This document shows, in pieces, positions 41,474 to 51,951 of a DNA stretch of 64,000 nt. Each line of letters opens with the position of its first letter. Within the stretch, counting starts at the first letter, position 1. The stretch is from an uncultured Pelagibacteraceae bacterium (lineage in GTDB: Bacteria; Pseudomonadota; Alphaproteobacteria; Pelagibacterales; Pelagibacteraceae), in the NCBI GenBank assembly GCA_902541285.1, contig CACBQD010000002.1:1-64000 (forward strand). Reading direction: 5' to 3'. Below the pieces are notes generated by a model. The model ran no database searches and was not told the origin of the DNA. It saw only the letters and a list, made by a program, of their open reading frames with translations. Position numbers and translations under genes: made by a program.

Positions 41474-42093
41474 ATTTTTTTTGGATCTGATGTACCGGCT
41501 GAAACAATAAATTTAGACGCTTCTTCAAAAGTCATATCTAAATAAATAACTTCATCTTTGGGAAACATTAATAAAAATCCACTTGTAGGATTTGGTGTTG
41601 TTGGAACAAATACATTAATAAGATTAGTATTTGTTTTTTTTGATATTTCACCATCGTTTTCTCTGGTCGCAAACCCTACTGCCCAACTACCTTTTCTCGG
41701 ATACTCAACTAAGACTACACTTTTCTTTGATCCTTTTTTTGGTGCTAATGTTTCAGTCATTTGGCCAATTGCTGAATAAATTGTTCTAAGAATTGGTATT
41801 CTTTTTAATATATCATTAAATATTTTAAGTATTTTTTTTCCAATAAATGAAAGAGATAAACTTCCAATTATTGTAATAAAAATTATAGCTAATAATATTT
41901 CCAAACCTGGTATTGCAAAAGGCAAATAACTATTTGGATTTAATTCATTTGGTATTAATTTTGATGATATAGATATAAAAAATCTAGTTAAATATAATGT
42001 GATACCTATTGGAACAAGAACAACTATTCCTGCTATAAAATAGTTTCTAAGTCTTCCAAGGATTGAAATGCCTCTTCTCTTTAATTTTGCCAT
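41470..42093 (-). CDS. DUF502 family membrane protein
   Basis: A 207-aa inner membrane protein with two helices (YFIAGIVVLVPIGITLYLTRFF near residue 18 and LEILLAIIFITIIGSLSLSF near residue 66). The DUF502 hallmarks are PILRTIYSAIGQMTETL, SVVLVEYPRKGSWAVGFATRE and VFVPTTPNPTSGFLLMFPKDEVIYLDMTFEEASKFIVSAG. The family occurs next to recG in alphaproteobacteria; function unknown. Stop overlaps recG by 4 bp. Confidence 0.9.
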   Translation of the reverse strand: MAKLKRRGISILGRLRNYFIAGIVVLVPIGITLYLTRFFISISSKLIPNELNPNSYLPFAIPGLEILLAIIFITIIGSLSLSFIGKKILKIFNDILKRIPILRTIYSAIGQMTETLAPKKGSKKSVVLVEYPRKGSWAVGFATRENDGEISKKTNTNLINVFVPTTPNPTSGFLLMFPKDEVIYLDMTFEEASKFIVSAGTSDPKKI

Positions 42094-42096
42094 AAA

Positions 42097-42174
42097 TTAA
42101 CTGTAACTTGCATATAAAACAAATACGACTGCCAGTACAAATAGTACTATTAAAATTTTGTTATTAAGTATCAT
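42097..42174 (-). CDS. Possible 25-aa membrane peptide
   Basis: A tiny ORF in the gap upstream of the DUF502 gene, translating to MILNNKILIVLFVLAVVFVLYASYS: one hydrophobic helix with a short Asn/Lys N-terminus. There is no Shine-Dalgarno and no known family. The coding look (transmembrane pattern ending in a stop) is suggestive but could be chance in AT-rich DNA. Confidence 0.25.
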   Translation of the reverse strand: MILNNKILIVLFVLAVVFVLYASYS

Positions 42175-42216
42175 ATAAATTATTATAAAAAAGGTGTAAT
42201 ATATTAAGTAAAAAAA

Positions 42217-43038
42217 GTGAATAGAAGAAATTTCATACATTTATTTGGTTGTAGTTGCTTATCTTTTGGCTTATCTGCATGTGGTAGTGCACCGATAACA
42301 GATCGAAAACAACTAAAATTAATTCCCGAATCTAACCTAAATGCAAAAGCTGCTCAATTGTACGAAAAGGTAAAAGAGAAAGAAACCTTAAGTGATGATG
42401 CTAAAACATTAAATCAAATAAAAGAAATTGGATCCAAAATTGAATATTCAATATCAGAATACTTTGACCGAAATAATATCCCTGACCCAACTATAAATTT
42501 TGATTGGGAATATATACTTATTGATAAAAAGAAAGTTAAAAATGCCTGGTGTATGCCTGGAGGTAAAATAGCCGTTTATACTGGTCTATTAGATATAACT
42601 AAAAATGAAGATGGATTAGCAGCTGTAATGGGTCATGAAATAGCACATGCAGTTGCAAAACATTCAGTAGAAAGAGCAAGTAGAGGTGTTTTATTAAATA
42701 CAGGTACAGCAATCTTAGATATAGCTACTAAAGGGGCAGTTTCAAATATTAATAGAACTACAGGAATGAATGCTGTCGGATTATTATCACAGATAGGAAT
42801 TATGAATCCTTTCAATAGAAAACAAGAGAGTGAAGCTGATTATCTTGGTTTGATATTTGCATCACTATCTGGTTATGACATTAGGGAAACAATAAAAGTT
42901 TGGGAAAGAATGAAGGAAGCTAAAAAAGGGAAAGAACCACCAGAATTTATGTCTACTCACCCATCATCAACAAATAGAATTAACAATATTACAAATTGGA
43001 TAAACGAAATTATTATTAAATATCCACCCATTGCATAA
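42217..43038 (+). CDS. M48 family metalloprotease lipoprotein
   Basis: A 273-aa exported zinc protease. Signal peptide with lipobox: FIHLFGCSCLSFGLSACGSAPIT (Cys near residue 22). The catalytic HExxH is GHEIAHAVAKHSVERAS near residue 149, with the third ligand Glu in RKQESEADYLGLIFA. N-terminal NAWCMPGGKIAVYTGLL is typical of M48C (LoiP/BepA-like) proteins, which handle outer membrane protein quality. The start is GTG at 42217. No TPR tail as in BepA. Confidence 0.92.
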   Translation: MNRRNFIHLFGCSCLSFGLSACGSAPITDRKQLKLIPESNLNAKAAQLYEKVKEKETLSDDAKTLNQIKEIGSKIEYSISEYFDRNNIPDPTINFDWEYILIDKKKVKNAWCMPGGKIAVYTGLLDITKNEDGLAAVMGHEIAHAVAKHSVERASRGVLLNTGTAILDIATKGAVSNINRTTGMNAVGLLSQIGIMNPFNRKQESEADYLGLIFASLSGYDIRETIKVWERMKEAKKGKEPPEFMSTHPSSTNRINNITNWINEIIIKYPPIA

Positions 43039-43039
43039 G

Positions 43040-43115
<76 letters not shown>

Positions 43116-43164
43116 AAAAAGCGTTTTTTATATTGATTTTTTTTTATTAATCAATGTTAAAAAT

Positions 43165-44277
43165 TTACAATTTATTGATGTACTTATCGTGAAATTCTTC
43201 AAAAGTACCTAATTTTATATTGTCTCTGATGTTTCTCATTAAATCTTGATAAAAGTTTATGTTATTTAGGGTAAGAATCATTGAGGCCAACATTTCATTA
43301 GTGTTAAATAAATGATTTAAATAATTCTTAGAATATTTATTTAAATTGAACTTTGTGACACTTTTGTCCAGAGGAGTATTATCATCTTTATATTTTGAAT
43401 TTCTAATTTGAATTTGTCCATCCCATGTAAAAGCTAAACCAGTTCTACCTGATCTCGTTGGCATTACACAGTCAAACATATCAACACCCCTCTTAACTGC
43501 TCCGAGTATATCAGATGGAGTGCCAACACCCATTAAATATCTTGGTTTATCTTTTGGCATATGATCTTTTATTCCATCAAGAACATCAAACATTTCATCT
43601 TGTGTTTCCCCTACTGCCAATCCTCCTAGAGCATATCCATTAAATCCAATATCGATAAGATTGTTTAAAGATTTGTTTCTTAGATCATTAAATAATCCAC
43701 CTTGTACAATTCCAAACAAACCTTTGTGGTCATTTATTCCAAATGCATCTTTTGATCTTTTTGCCCACTCTGATGATAATTCCATTGATTTTTTAATTTT
43801 ATCATAGTCTTTAGTGTTCTTAGGGCATTCATCCATAACCATCACTATGTCTGAGTTCAAGCCTTTTTGAATTCTTATACTTTCCTCAGGACTTAAAACA
43901 AAAGTTTTACCATCAATATGTGATTGAAAAATTGCACCCTTATCTCTATCGATTTTATTTAATTTTGATAAAGACATAACTTGGAAACCACCTGAATCAG
44001 TTAAAATTGGTAGATCGCAATTCATGAACTCATGAAGTCCTCCAACACTTTTAATTCTTTCAACACCTGGTCTTATCATTAGATGATAAGTATTTGATAA
44101 GATTATCTCACTTCCTGTTTTTTTTATATCTTCTAAAAAAACACCTTTAACAGTAGCTTGCGTACCAACTGGCATAAAAGCAGGAGTACTAATATTGCCT
44201 CTATGAGTTTCTATAACTCCTACTCTTGCATAATTTTGAGTGTGATGAACATTAAAATTGAAATTTTTTAATGACAT
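43165..44277 (-). CDS. tgt: tRNA-guanine transglycosylase lacking zinc ligands
   Basis: Exchanges guanine-34 for preQ1 in GUN-anticodon tRNAs. The 370-aa protein has the full TIM-barrel signatures: FMPVGTQATVKG, SNTYHLMIRPG, LPILTDSGGFQVMSL (general acid/base Asp), FGIVQGGLF, GYALGGLAVGE, YLMGVGTPSDILGAVKRGVDMFDCVMPTRSGRTG (nucleophile Asp). In bacterial Tgt a C-x-C-x2-C...H site binds zinc (E. coli Cys302, 304, 307, His333). Here the aligned positions are Val307, Lys309, Leu312 and Asn338, all lost, while flanking NKYSKNYLNHL is kept. Last gene of the ssb-gyrA-coaD-ppi-tgt run. Confidence 0.94.
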   Translation of the reverse strand: MSLKNFNFNVHHTQNYARVGVIETHRGNISTPAFMPVGTQATVKGVFLEDIKKTGSEIILSNTYHLMIRPGVERIKSVGGLHEFMNCDLPILTDSGGFQVMSLSKLNKIDRDKGAIFQSHIDGKTFVLSPEESIRIQKGLNSDIVMVMDECPKNTKDYDKIKKSMELSSEWAKRSKDAFGINDHKGLFGIVQGGLFNDLRNKSLNNLIDIGFNGYALGGLAVGETQDEMFDVLDGIKDHMPKDKPRYLMGVGTPSDILGAVKRGVDMFDCVMPTRSGRTGLAFTWDGQIQIRNSKYKDDNTPLDKSVTKFNLNKYSKNYLNHLFNTNEMLASMILTLNNINFYQDLMRNIRDNIKLGTFEEFHDKYINKL

Positions 44278-44287
44278 TCATTATTAA

Positions 44288-44845
44288 TTATTGAGATTTA
44301 AAACTAATAATTTTATCTGGATTTGAAACTGCTCCGTTATCACCATCACCTTTTGTAATCATATCAACGAATTCCATTCCTTCTATTACTTTTCCAAAAA
44401 CAGTGTATTGTCTATCTAGGAAAGGTGCTGGTTTAAAACATATAAAAAATTGACTATTGGCGCTATTAGGATCTGATGATCTTGCCATAGAAACGGTTCC
44501 TCTATCATGAGGAAGGTCATTAAATTCTTGATTTAAATCTGGTAAATCAGATCCACCAATACCTGCTCTTCTTAAATCAAAATCTTTCGAAGATGAATTT
44601 CCAAATTTTACATCACCTGTTTGTGCCATAAACCCGTCAATTACTCTGTGAAAAACAACATTATCGTATTGTCCTGAATTTGCTAACTCTTGTATTCTTT
44701 TTACATGATTTGGTGCAACATCAGGGTACATTTCAATTTTTACATCACCATCTTTTAGTTTTAAAATCATTATATTCTCCTTTGCTATTAAATTTGTTGA
44801 TAAAAAAATAAAAAAAATAATTAAAATATTTAAAAATTTATTCAT
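44288..44845 (-). CDS. Cyclophilin-type peptidyl-prolyl cis-trans isomerase, exported
   Basis: A 185-aa PPIase with a signal peptide (FLNILIIFFIFLSTNLIAKE), so periplasmic. Cyclophilin blocks: LKDGDVKIEMYPDVAPNHVKRI, YDNVVFHRVIDGFMAQTGD (active-site FHR), DLPHDRGTVSMARSSDPNSANSQFFICF and FLDRQYTVFGKVIEGMEFVD. The Trp of cyclosporin-sensitive forms is not seen. Overlaps coaD by 8 bp and lies 10 bp from tgt. Confidence 0.92.
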   Translation of the reverse strand: MNKFLNILIIFFIFLSTNLIAKENIMILKLKDGDVKIEMYPDVAPNHVKRIQELANSGQYDNVVFHRVIDGFMAQTGDVKFGNSSSKDFDLRRAGIGGSDLPDLNQEFNDLPHDRGTVSMARSSDPNSANSQFFICFKPAPFLDRQYTVFGKVIEGMEFVDMITKGDGDNGAVSNPDKIISFKSQ

Positions 44846-45332
44846 AAACCTCTTTCAATGATTTAATTGTACTTTTAGTTGTAAATTTTTTTAAATCACC
44901 ATTATGTTGAGCGATTTCTTTAACAAATCTTGATGATATTATTTGATTTTCAACATCTGACATTAAAAAAATTGTCTCAACTTGATTATTCAATTTTCTA
45001 TTCATTCCAGCAAGTTGGAACTCATACTCAAAATCAGAAACAGCCCTTAGGCCTCTTAAAATGATATTTGATTTATATTTTTTGCAAAGATCTGTGGTCA
45101 AAGTGTTAAATTTTATAACATCAACCTTATTCTTTTTAAATTTCAGATCTTTATAAAGAGCTCTTTTAACAATTTCTATTCTTTCATCTAATGAAAATAG
45201 GAAATTTTTCTGATTTCCATCTGAAATACCTACAATTACTTTATCTACTATCTTAAGTGATTTTTTAATGACATCTATATGGCCAAAAGTAATTGGATCA
45301 AAAGTTCCTGGATAGATAGCTATATTTTTCAT
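44838..45332 (-). CDS. coaD: Phosphopantetheine adenylyltransferase
   Basis: Fourth step of coenzyme A synthesis. The 164-aa protein has IAIYPGTFDPITFGHIDVIKKSL (nucleotide-binding TxGH motif), RGLRAVSDFEYEFQLAGMNRKL and ISSRFVKEIAQHNGDLKKF, all diagnostic. The ATG at 45332 is preferred to the in-frame TTG at 45335; it shares one base with the gyrA TGA (TGATG). Confidence 0.95.
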   Translation of the reverse strand: MKNIAIYPGTFDPITFGHIDVIKKSLKIVDKVIVGISDGNQKNFLFSLDERIEIVKRALYKDLKFKKNKVDVIKFNTLTTDLCKKYKSNIILRGLRAVSDFEYEFQLAGMNRKLNNQVETIFLMSDVENQIISSRFVKEIAQHNGDLKKFTTKSTIKSLKEVYE

Positions 45333-47905
45333 CAAATGAGATTATCATCTAATTTAATAGCGGAAACTACTTTTTCATCACCAGTCAGTTTAATTATTCT
45401 AACACCTTGCGTATTACGACCAGCTATTCTTATTTCTTTAACAGCTGTTCTTATTACTCTACCTTTATTTGTAGAAATTAATATTTGATCTCCTTCAAAA
45501 ACAGGAAAAGATGAAGATACATTTCCGTTTCTTTGTGAATTTACTATACCAATAATTCCCTTTCCACCTCTATTTGTCACTCTATAATCATAATGAGATG
45601 TTCTCTTACCGTAACCATTTTCTGTGATTGATAGTATGAATTTTTCTTTAGCTTTAATTTCTGATTTTTGATCCTTAGTTTTTGCCTTCTTATTTGTGTC
45701 ATGATCAATAATTGATAGAGATACAATATTATCATTTTCTGCTAAATTGATACCTCTTATACCTTTAGACGATCTACCTTTGAAAACTCTAAGTTTTTTC
45801 GACTCAAACCTTATGCATTTTCCTAATTTAGTACTTAAAATTATATCCTGATCATCTCTACAAATTTTAACACCAATGATTTTATCATTACCGTCAAGTT
45901 TCATTGCAATTTTACCAGAAGCATTAATTGAAGTGAAATCTTCAAGATTATTCTTTCTAATCTTTCCTTCACTAGTTGCAAAAATGATATGCATGTCCTT
46001 TGTATCAACATCACTATCTGGAAATGGCATAATTGAACTAATTGATTGATGATTTTTTAGAGGAAGAATATTAAATAAAGACTTACCTTTTGATGCAGCC
46101 GATCCTTCCGGAATTTTCCAAGCTTTAACTTTGTATGCTAATCCTTCAGTAGAGAAAAATAGAACAGATGTGTGAGTATTTACTGATAATGTTTGCACTA
46201 CAGAATCTTCATCTCTTGTCTTAATCCCTGTTTTACCCTTTCCACCTCTTTTCTGTTGTTTAACATTACTTAAGGCACCTCTTTTAATGTATCCTTGTAA
46301 AGTAATTGTAATTATTACAGACTCTTTTTGAATAGTTTCTTCAATATTATAGTTTAAAACAGCATCTATAATCTGTGTTCTTCTCGGAGATGAAAATTTC
46401 TCTTTAATTTGAGATAACTCATTACTAATTACTTTTAATAGTTCACTTTTAGAATTTATTATTTTTTTATACTTTGTAATCAATTCTGATAATTTTTTTA
46501 TTTCTTCTTCAATTTCATTAATTCCAAGAGCTGTTAATTTTTGTAATCTAAGTTCTAATATTGATGTAACCTGAGTTTCAGATAAGCTGTATGATCCTTT
46601 AAAATTTTTACTATCAACTAATTTAATTAATTTTGCAGATTTTGTTATTTTCCATTTTGTTTTAATTAGAGTATTTTTTGCTTCTTCTGGATTTTTAGAA
46701 GATCTAATAATTTTTATTACTTTATCAATATTTTCTACACTAACGGATAAACCAAGTAACACATGGACACGATCTTCAGCTTTTTTTAAATCGTATTTGG
46801 TTTTTTTAATAACTACATCTTCTCTAAATTTTAAAAAGTTCTCTAAAAAATCTTTTAACGAACATGTTTTAGGTTTGTTATCAACAATGGCTAATGAATT
46901 AAAACCGAATGAAGTTTCAATAGATGTATATTTATAAAGTTGTCTTTTAATTGTCTCTGGTTCAACACTTCTTCTTAAATCTATAGCAACTCTTATACCT
47001 TCTCTATTAGATTCGTCTCTAATGTCACTTATGCCCTCAATTTTTTTGTCTCTAACTAATTCTGCAATTTTTTCATTTAAGTTAGATTTGTTTACTTGAT
47101 ATGGAATTGAGGTAATTACTAATCTATCTTTACCATTTTTAAGATTTTCTACATTTATTTCACCCCTAATTTTAAAAGAACCTCTGCCTGTTTTGTATCC
47201 TTCTCGAATAATATCTTTACCAATAATAACTCCACCAGTTGGAAAATCAGGGCCAGGTATATGTTTCATTAACTCTTTAACTTTAATATCTTTATTTTTA
47301 ATAAGAGCTAAAGTTCCATCAATTATTTCACCAAGATTATGTGGTGGTATACTAGTTGCCATACCAACAGCGATACCTCCGGCTCCATTTACTAAAAGAT
47401 TAGGATATTGAGCTGGCAATACTGTAGGCTCTTGCTCGGTTTCATCGTAATTACTTTTAAATGAGACAGTATTTTTTTCTATATCATCAATTAAAAACTG
47501 AGAAATTTTTGCAAGTTTTGTTTCTGTATATCTCATTGCTGCAGGAGGATCTCCATCTATTGAACCAAAATTACCCTGACCATCAATAAGTGGAAGACTC
47601 ATTGAGAAATCTTGAACCATTCTAACTAAAGCATCATACACGGCTTGATCACCATGCGGATGATATTTACCAATTACATCTCCAACAATTCTTGCAGATT
47701 TTCTAAATTGTTTTGTCCAATCGAAACCACCTTTGTGCATTGCATATAAAATTCTTCTGTGAACAGGTTTAAGTCCGTCTCTTATGTCGGGTAATGCCCT
47801 ACTAATTATTACGCTCATGGCGTAAGATAAATATGATGAACTCATTTCATCATACATTGAAATTGGTTTGATATTTAAATCTTTAGTTACTTCGTTTTTT
47901 TGCAT
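45332..47905 (-). CDS. gyrA: DNA gyrase subunit A
   Basis: Breakage-reunion subunit of gyrase. The 857-aa protein has [37 protein letters not shown], the catalytic Tyr in [13 protein letters not shown], and [19 protein letters not shown] (GyrA-box region) at the start of the beta-pinwheel C-terminal domain. Residues in the quinolone-determining region read [13 protein letters not shown], with Gln where E. coli has Ser83-equivalent region DSAVY; typical variation, not proof of resistance. Operon position after ssb (4-bp gap). Confidence 0.97.
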   Translation of the reverse strand: MQKNEVTKDLNIKPISMYDEMSSSYLSYAMSVIISRALPDIRDGLKPVHRRILYAMHKGGFDWTKQFRKSARIVGDVIGKYHPHGDQAVYDALVRMVQDFSMSLPLIDGQGNFGSIDGDPPAAMRYTETKLAKISQFLIDDIEKNTVSFKSNYDETEQEPTVLPAQYPNLLVNGAGGIAVGMATSIPPHNLGEIIDGTLALIKNKDIKVKELMKHIPGPDFPTGGVIIGKDIIREGYKTGRGSFKIRGEINVENLKNGKDRLVITSIPYQVNKSNLNEKIAELVRDKKIEGISDIRDESNREGIRVAIDLRRSVEPETIKRQLYKYTSIETSFGFNSLAIVDNKPKTCSLKDFLENFLKFREDVVIKKTKYDLKKAEDRVHVLLGLSVSVENIDKVIKIIRSSKNPEEAKNTLIKTKWKITKSAKLIKLVDSKNFKGSYSLSETQVTSILELRLQKLTALGINEIEEEIKKLSELITKYKKIINSKSELLKVISNELSQIKEKFSSPRRTQIIDAVLNYNIEETIQKESVIITITLQGYIKRGALSNVKQQKRGGKGKTGIKTRDEDSVVQTLSVNTHTSVLFFSTEGLAYKVKAWKIPEGSAASKGKSLFNILPLKNHQSISSIMPFPDSDVDTKDMHIIFATSEGKIRKNNLEDFTSINASGKIAMKLDGNDKIIGVKICRDDQDIILSTKLGKCIRFESKKLRVFKGRSSKGIRGINLAENDNIVSLSIIDHDTNKKAKTKDQKSEIKAKEKFILSITENGYGKRTSHYDYRVTNRGGKGIIGIVNSQRNGNVSSSFPVFEGDQILISTNKGRVIRTAVKEIRIAGRNTQGVRIIKLTGDEKVVSAIKLDDNLI

Positions 47906-47909
47906 TTAT

Positions 47910-48356
47910 TTAGAAAGGGATATCATCGTCTAACTCGTTTTGAGCCATAGAACTATCATCAAAACTTTGTTTGTTATCTTGAGATGGAATTGAATTTTGA
48001 TTTCCTCCACCTAACATTGTTAATGATGAATTGTATCCTTGAATTAAAATTTCAGTAGAATATTTGTCCTGACCTGATTGTTCATCTTTCCATTTTCTAG
48101 TAGTCAGTTGTCCTTCAACGTATACTTGTGCTCCTTTTTTTAAATATTGTTGAACTACATTTACTAGTCCTTCATTGAAAACAACTACTCTATGCCATTC
48201 AGTTTTTTCCTTTTTTTCACCGGTATTTTTATCTTTCCATGATTGACTAGTAGCTAGGCTTAATCTTGCTACACTTTTACCGTTAACCATTTGTTTAACT
48301 TCTGGATCTGCGCCTAATCGACCGATTAAAAGTACTTTATTTAAGCTTCCTGCCAT
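47910..48356 (-). CDS. ssb: Single-stranded DNA-binding protein
   Basis: A 148-aa SSB with an N-terminal OB fold: [67 protein letters not shown]. The acidic C-terminal tip ELDDDIPF (DDDxPF) that recruits repair proteins is intact after a Gln/Ser/Asn-rich linker. Divergent from uvrA as in most proteobacteria, and followed by gyrA. Confidence 0.97.
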   Translation of the reverse strand: MAGSLNKVLLIGRLGADPEVKQMVNGKSVARLSLATSQSWKDKNTGEKKEKTEWHRVVVFNEGLVNVVQQYLKKGAQVYVEGQLTTRKWKDEQSGQDKYSTEILIQGYNSSLTMLGGGNQNSIPSQDNKQSFDDSSMAQNELDDDIPF

Positions 48357-48373
48357 AATATTTATATATTTGA

Positions 48374-48391
48374 AATGTTATTTATAACATT
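48374..48391. promoter_or_regulatory. Perfect 18-bp palindrome between ssb and uvrA
   Basis: AATGTTAT-TT-ATAACATT, a perfect dyad with 8-bp arms, 18 bp from the ssb start and 46 bp from the uvrA start. It overlaps possible -10 boxes of ssb. The gap holds no alphaproteobacterial LexA box (GAAC/GTTC-N7-GAAC/GTTC), so this could be the operator for a different regulator. Confidence 0.45.
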
Positions 48392-48436
48392 AATAGGCTT
48401 GAATATTAATTTTATTAATCTAAAGCAACTAAAATT

Positions 48437-51313
48437 ATGCTTAAAAAGATACTTATTAAGGGCGCAAAAGAGCACAATTTAAAGAATATTTCACTAGAGA
48501 TTCCTAAAGACAAATTTGTTGTGATAACAGGTCTATCTGGGTCAGGAAAATCATCATTAGCATTTGATACTGTCTATGCAGAGGGTCAAAGACGATATGT
48601 TGAAAGTTTATCTGCATATGCAAGACAGTTTTTAGACAAAATGAAAAAACCAAATGTAGATTTAATCGAAGGTTTGAGTCCAGCAATTTCAATAGAACAA
48701 AAAAATACTTCTAAAAATCCAAGATCAACAGTTGCAACTGTAACCGAAATATACGATTACATGAGAGTACTTTATGCAAGAGCAGGAATACCCTACTCTC
48801 CATTCACTGGCAAACCAATTACTTCTCAAACAATTAGTCAAATTGTTGATAAGATTAAAGAATTACCGAAAAAGTCTACGATATATTTATATGCACCTGT
48901 TGTACGAGGACGTAAGGGCGAATACAAAAAAGATATATTGGGTTACAAAAAAAGAGGTTTTAGAAAAATTAAAGTTGATGATCAATTATATGATATTGAA
49001 AGTGTTCCAGAATTAAATAAAAAACTTAAACATGATATTTCAATTTTAGTTGATAGAATTGTAATAAATTCCTCATTAGGAAACAGATTGGCTGAAAGTG
49101 TTGAAACAGCTGTTAATTTAGCAAATGGATTACTTTTTGTTGAATATGAAAATGAAACACTTCCAAAAAAATACAGAAAAATTGAAAAACTAATTTTCTC
49201 TACTAAATTTGCTTGTCCTGAAAGTGGTTTTACTATTGAGGAGATTGAACCAAGACTTTTCTCATTCAACAGTCCTTATGGAGCTTGTGAAGAATGTGAA
49301 GGCATTGGGATGAAATTAAATGTTGATCCAAATTTAGTTGTTCCAAATGAAAAAAAATCTATCGCAGATGGTGCTATTGAACCTTGGGCAAAATCTACAT
49401 CAATGTATTACGCTCAAACATTGGCATCTTTATCTAAACATTATGGATTTTCATTAGATGATAAATGGTCAAGACTATCAAAAAAAATTAAAGATGTGAT
49501 TTTATATGGTTCTGATGATGAGGAAATAAAATTTACTTATGACGATGGTTATGAGAAGTATTCTCACAAAAAAACCTTTGAAGGTGTTGTCAATAATCTA
49601 GAGAGAAGATATTTAGAGACAGACAGCGATTGGAAAAGAGAAGAAATTGCTCAATATCAGTCTGATACAAAATGTGAAAGATGCAATGGTTATCGATTAA
49701 AGGATGAAGCTCTGTGTGTTAAAATAAATGACTTAAACATAAGCCAAGTTACAGAAAAATCAATTTTTGATGCTAAGGAATGGTTTAGATCTTTAGAAGT
49801 TAAATTAAACAAAAGACAAATTAAAATTGCTCAACATATATTAAAAGAAATTAATGAACGTTTAGATTTTCTTTTAAATGTTGGTCTTGATTATTTAACT
49901 TTATCTAGAGAGTCTGGAACATTATCTGGTGGTGAAGCACAAAGGATTAGACTAGCCTCACAAATAGGATCAGGTTTAACTGGAGTTCTATACGTTTTAG
50001 ATGAACCATCAATTGGTTTACATCAAAAAGATAATGTTAAGCTTATAGATGCATTAAAAAGATTAAGAGACTTAGGTAATACTGTTATTGTTGTTGAGCA
50101 TGATACAGAAACGATGGAGAATGCAGATCATATAATAGATTTAGGACCTGAAGCTGGAAACAAAGGTGGAGAAATTGTTGCTGAAGGTACATATGAACAA
50201 ATTTTAAAAAATGATAAAAGTATTACTGGAAGATATTTATCAAATAAAAGTTTCATACCTATTCCAAAAAATAGAAGACTTGCAAAAAATGGAAGGTTTT
50301 TAGAAATCAATGGTGCATCAGGAAATAATTTAAATAACGTAAATTTAAAAATACCTTTAGGTAGTTTCACTTGTGTTACGGGTGTATCTGGAAGTGGTAA
50401 ATCTACTTTGATACTTCAAACTCTATATAATGCATTAAATCTTACTTTGAATAACAATAAGTCTAGAAAAATTCCTCAGCCATTTAGAGGATTTAAAGGA
50501 ATAGAATTAATTGATAAAGTTATAGATATTGATCAATCACCTATTGGTAGAACTCCCAGATCAAATCCTGCTACATATACTGGAGCTTTTGGTCCTATCA
50601 GAGACTGGTTTACCAATTTACCTGAAGCAAAAAGTAGAGGTTATAAACCTGGAAGATTTTCTTTTAATGTAAAGGGTGGAAGATGTGAAGCTTGTGAAGG
50701 AGATGGTGTAATTACTTACGAAATGCACTTTCTTCCTGATGTTTACATAACATGCGATGAATGCAAAGGCACTAGATACAACAGAGAAACATTAGAGATT
50801 AAATTCAAAGATAAAAGTATTGCAGATGTTTTAAATATGACTGTTGATGAAGGGTGTGAGTATTTTGAAAATATTTCAAACATCAAAACTAAACTTCTAA
50901 CGTTAAAGAAAGTTGGTCTTGGCTATATAAAAATTGGTCAGCAAGCTACAACTCTTTCTGGTGGAGAGGCTCAGCGAATTAAGCTTGCTAAAGAATTATC
51001 TAAAAGGTCTACAGGAAGAACAATGTATATATTAGATGAACCAACTACTGGATTACACCAACATGATATAAAAAAACTCTTGGAAATTTTACACACTTTT
51101 GTTTCAACTGGTAATTCAGTTGTAGTTATTGAACATAATTTAGATGTTATTAAAACAGCTGATTATATTGTAGATATGGGTCCCGAGGGTGGTGTTAAAG
51201 GTGGCAACATCATTGCTGAAGGCAAACCCGAGGAAATTGCAAAAGCAAAAGATAGCTATACAGGTAAATTTTTAAAACCTTTATTAGATACGAAATTTAA
51301 AAAAACTGCTTAA
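48437..51313 (+). CDS. uvrA: Excinuclease ABC subunit A
   Basis: Damage-sensing ATPase of nucleotide excision repair. The 958-aa protein has two ABC modules: Walker [18 protein letters not shown] and [16 protein letters not shown], signatures [15 protein letters not shown] and [15 protein letters not shown], and Walker [14 protein letters not shown] and [12 protein letters not shown]. The C-terminal zinc finger [10 protein letters not shown]...CDECKGTRY is intact; the N-terminal one reads CPESGFTI...CEECEG with Ser for one Cys, as in other alphaproteobacteria. Confidence 0.98.
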   Translation: MLKKILIKGAKEHNLKNISLEIPKDKFVVITGLSGSGKSSLAFDTVYAEGQRRYVESLSAYARQFLDKMKKPNVDLIEGLSPAISIEQKNTSKNPRSTVATVTEIYDYMRVLYARAGIPYSPFTGKPITSQTISQIVDKIKELPKKSTIYLYAPVVRGRKGEYKKDILGYKKRGFRKIKVDDQLYDIESVPELNKKLKHDISILVDRIVINSSLGNRLAESVETAVNLANGLLFVEYENETLPKKYRKIEKLIFSTKFACPESGFTIEEIEPRLFSFNSPYGACEECEGIGMKLNVDPNLVVPNEKKSIADGAIEPWAKSTSMYYAQTLASLSKHYGFSLDDKWSRLSKKIKDVILYGSDDEEIKFTYDDGYEKYSHKKTFEGVVNNLERRYLETDSDWKREEIAQYQSDTKCERCNGYRLKDEALCVKINDLNISQVTEKSIFDAKEWFRSLEVKLNKRQIKIAQHILKEINERLDFLLNVGLDYLTLSRESGTLSGGEAQRIRLASQIGSGLTGVLYVLDEPSIGLHQKDNVKLIDALKRLRDLGNTVIVVEHDTETMENADHIIDLGPEAGNKGGEIVAEGTYEQILKNDKSITGRYLSNKSFIPIPKNRRLAKNGRFLEINGASGNNLNNVNLKIPLGSFTCVTGVSGSGKSTLILQTLYNALNLTLNNNKSRKIPQPFRGFKGIELIDKVIDIDQSPIGRTPRSNPATYTGAFGPIRDWFTNLPEAKSRGYKPGRFSFNVKGGRCEACEGDGVITYEMHFLPDVYITCDECKGTRYNRETLEIKFKDKSIADVLNMTVDEGCEYFENISNIKTKLLTLKKVGLGYIKIGQQATTLSGGEAQRIKLAKELSKRSTGRTMYILDEPTTGLHQHDIKKLLEILHTFVSTGNSVVVIEHNLDVIKTADYIVDMGPEGGVKGGNIIAEGKPEEIAKAKDSYTGKFLKPLLDTKFKKTA

Positions 51314-51348
51314 TATTTATAAAAAAATAATATAAAATAATAATTAAA

Positions 51349-51951
51349 ATGACTTCGATATTACAATCATTATCAAAAACTATTCATTTATCTTTAGCTA
51401 TATCAATAATATTATTCATAGGGCTTTATGTTGGAAATGGTGGATTTGATTTTGATGTTTTATTCTGGAGCTGGTTATTAAGATACTTACATGTAACTGT
51501 AAGTATTATGTGGATTGGTTTACTGTGGTATTTCAATTTTGTTCAAATTCCTAACATGACTAAAATTCCAGATGAACAAAAACCAGCAATAGGCAAAGTC
51601 ATAGCTCCTGCAGCATTATTTTGGTTTAGATGGGCAGCACTATTTACAATCATATCAGGATTATTATTAGCTTATTTTAATGGATACGTTCATCAAGCGA
51701 TGACATTAGGAATTGGATCAGGTGGTGGAAAAAATACTGCGATAGGAATTGGAATGTGGTTAGGATTAATAATGGCATTCAATGTTTGGTTTGTTATATG
51801 GCCAAATCAAAAAAAGGCTTTAGGTATGGTAGAGTGTGAACCTGAAGTTAAAGCTAAATCAGCAAAGACTGCAATGTTATTTTCTAGAACGAACACCCTT
51901 TTATCATTACCAATGTTGTTAACAATGGTAGCTGCACAAAATCTTTATTAA
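51349..51951 (+). CDS. Membrane protein with PuuD/urate hydroxylase-like N-terminal domain
   Basis: A 200-aa protein with about five membrane helices. WLLRYLHVTVSIMWIGLLWYFNFVQIP is the characteristic Urate_ox_N segment with conserved His and Trp; WFRWAALFTIISGLLLAYF and GMWLGLIMAFNVWFVIWPNQKKAL follow. PuuD enzymes carry a C-terminal cytochrome c domain that oxidises urate; it is absent here, so urate activity is not supported. Function unknown. Convergent with secF, stops adjacent. Confidence 0.75.
   Translation: MTSILQSLSKTIHLSLAISIILFIGLYVGNGGFDFDVLFWSWLLRYLHVTVSIMWIGLLWYFNFVQIPNMTKIPDEQKPAIGKVIAPAALFWFRWAALFTIISGLLLAYFNGYVHQAMTLGIGSGGGKNTAIGIGMWLGLIMAFNVWFVIWPNQKKALGMVECEPEVKAKSAKTAMLFSRTNTLLSLPMLLTMVAAQNLY

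Noticed and set aside
47600-47700. gyrA quinolone-resistance substitution
   Set aside because: The residue differences fall within normal variation among alphaproteobacteria and cannot be read as acquired resistance.
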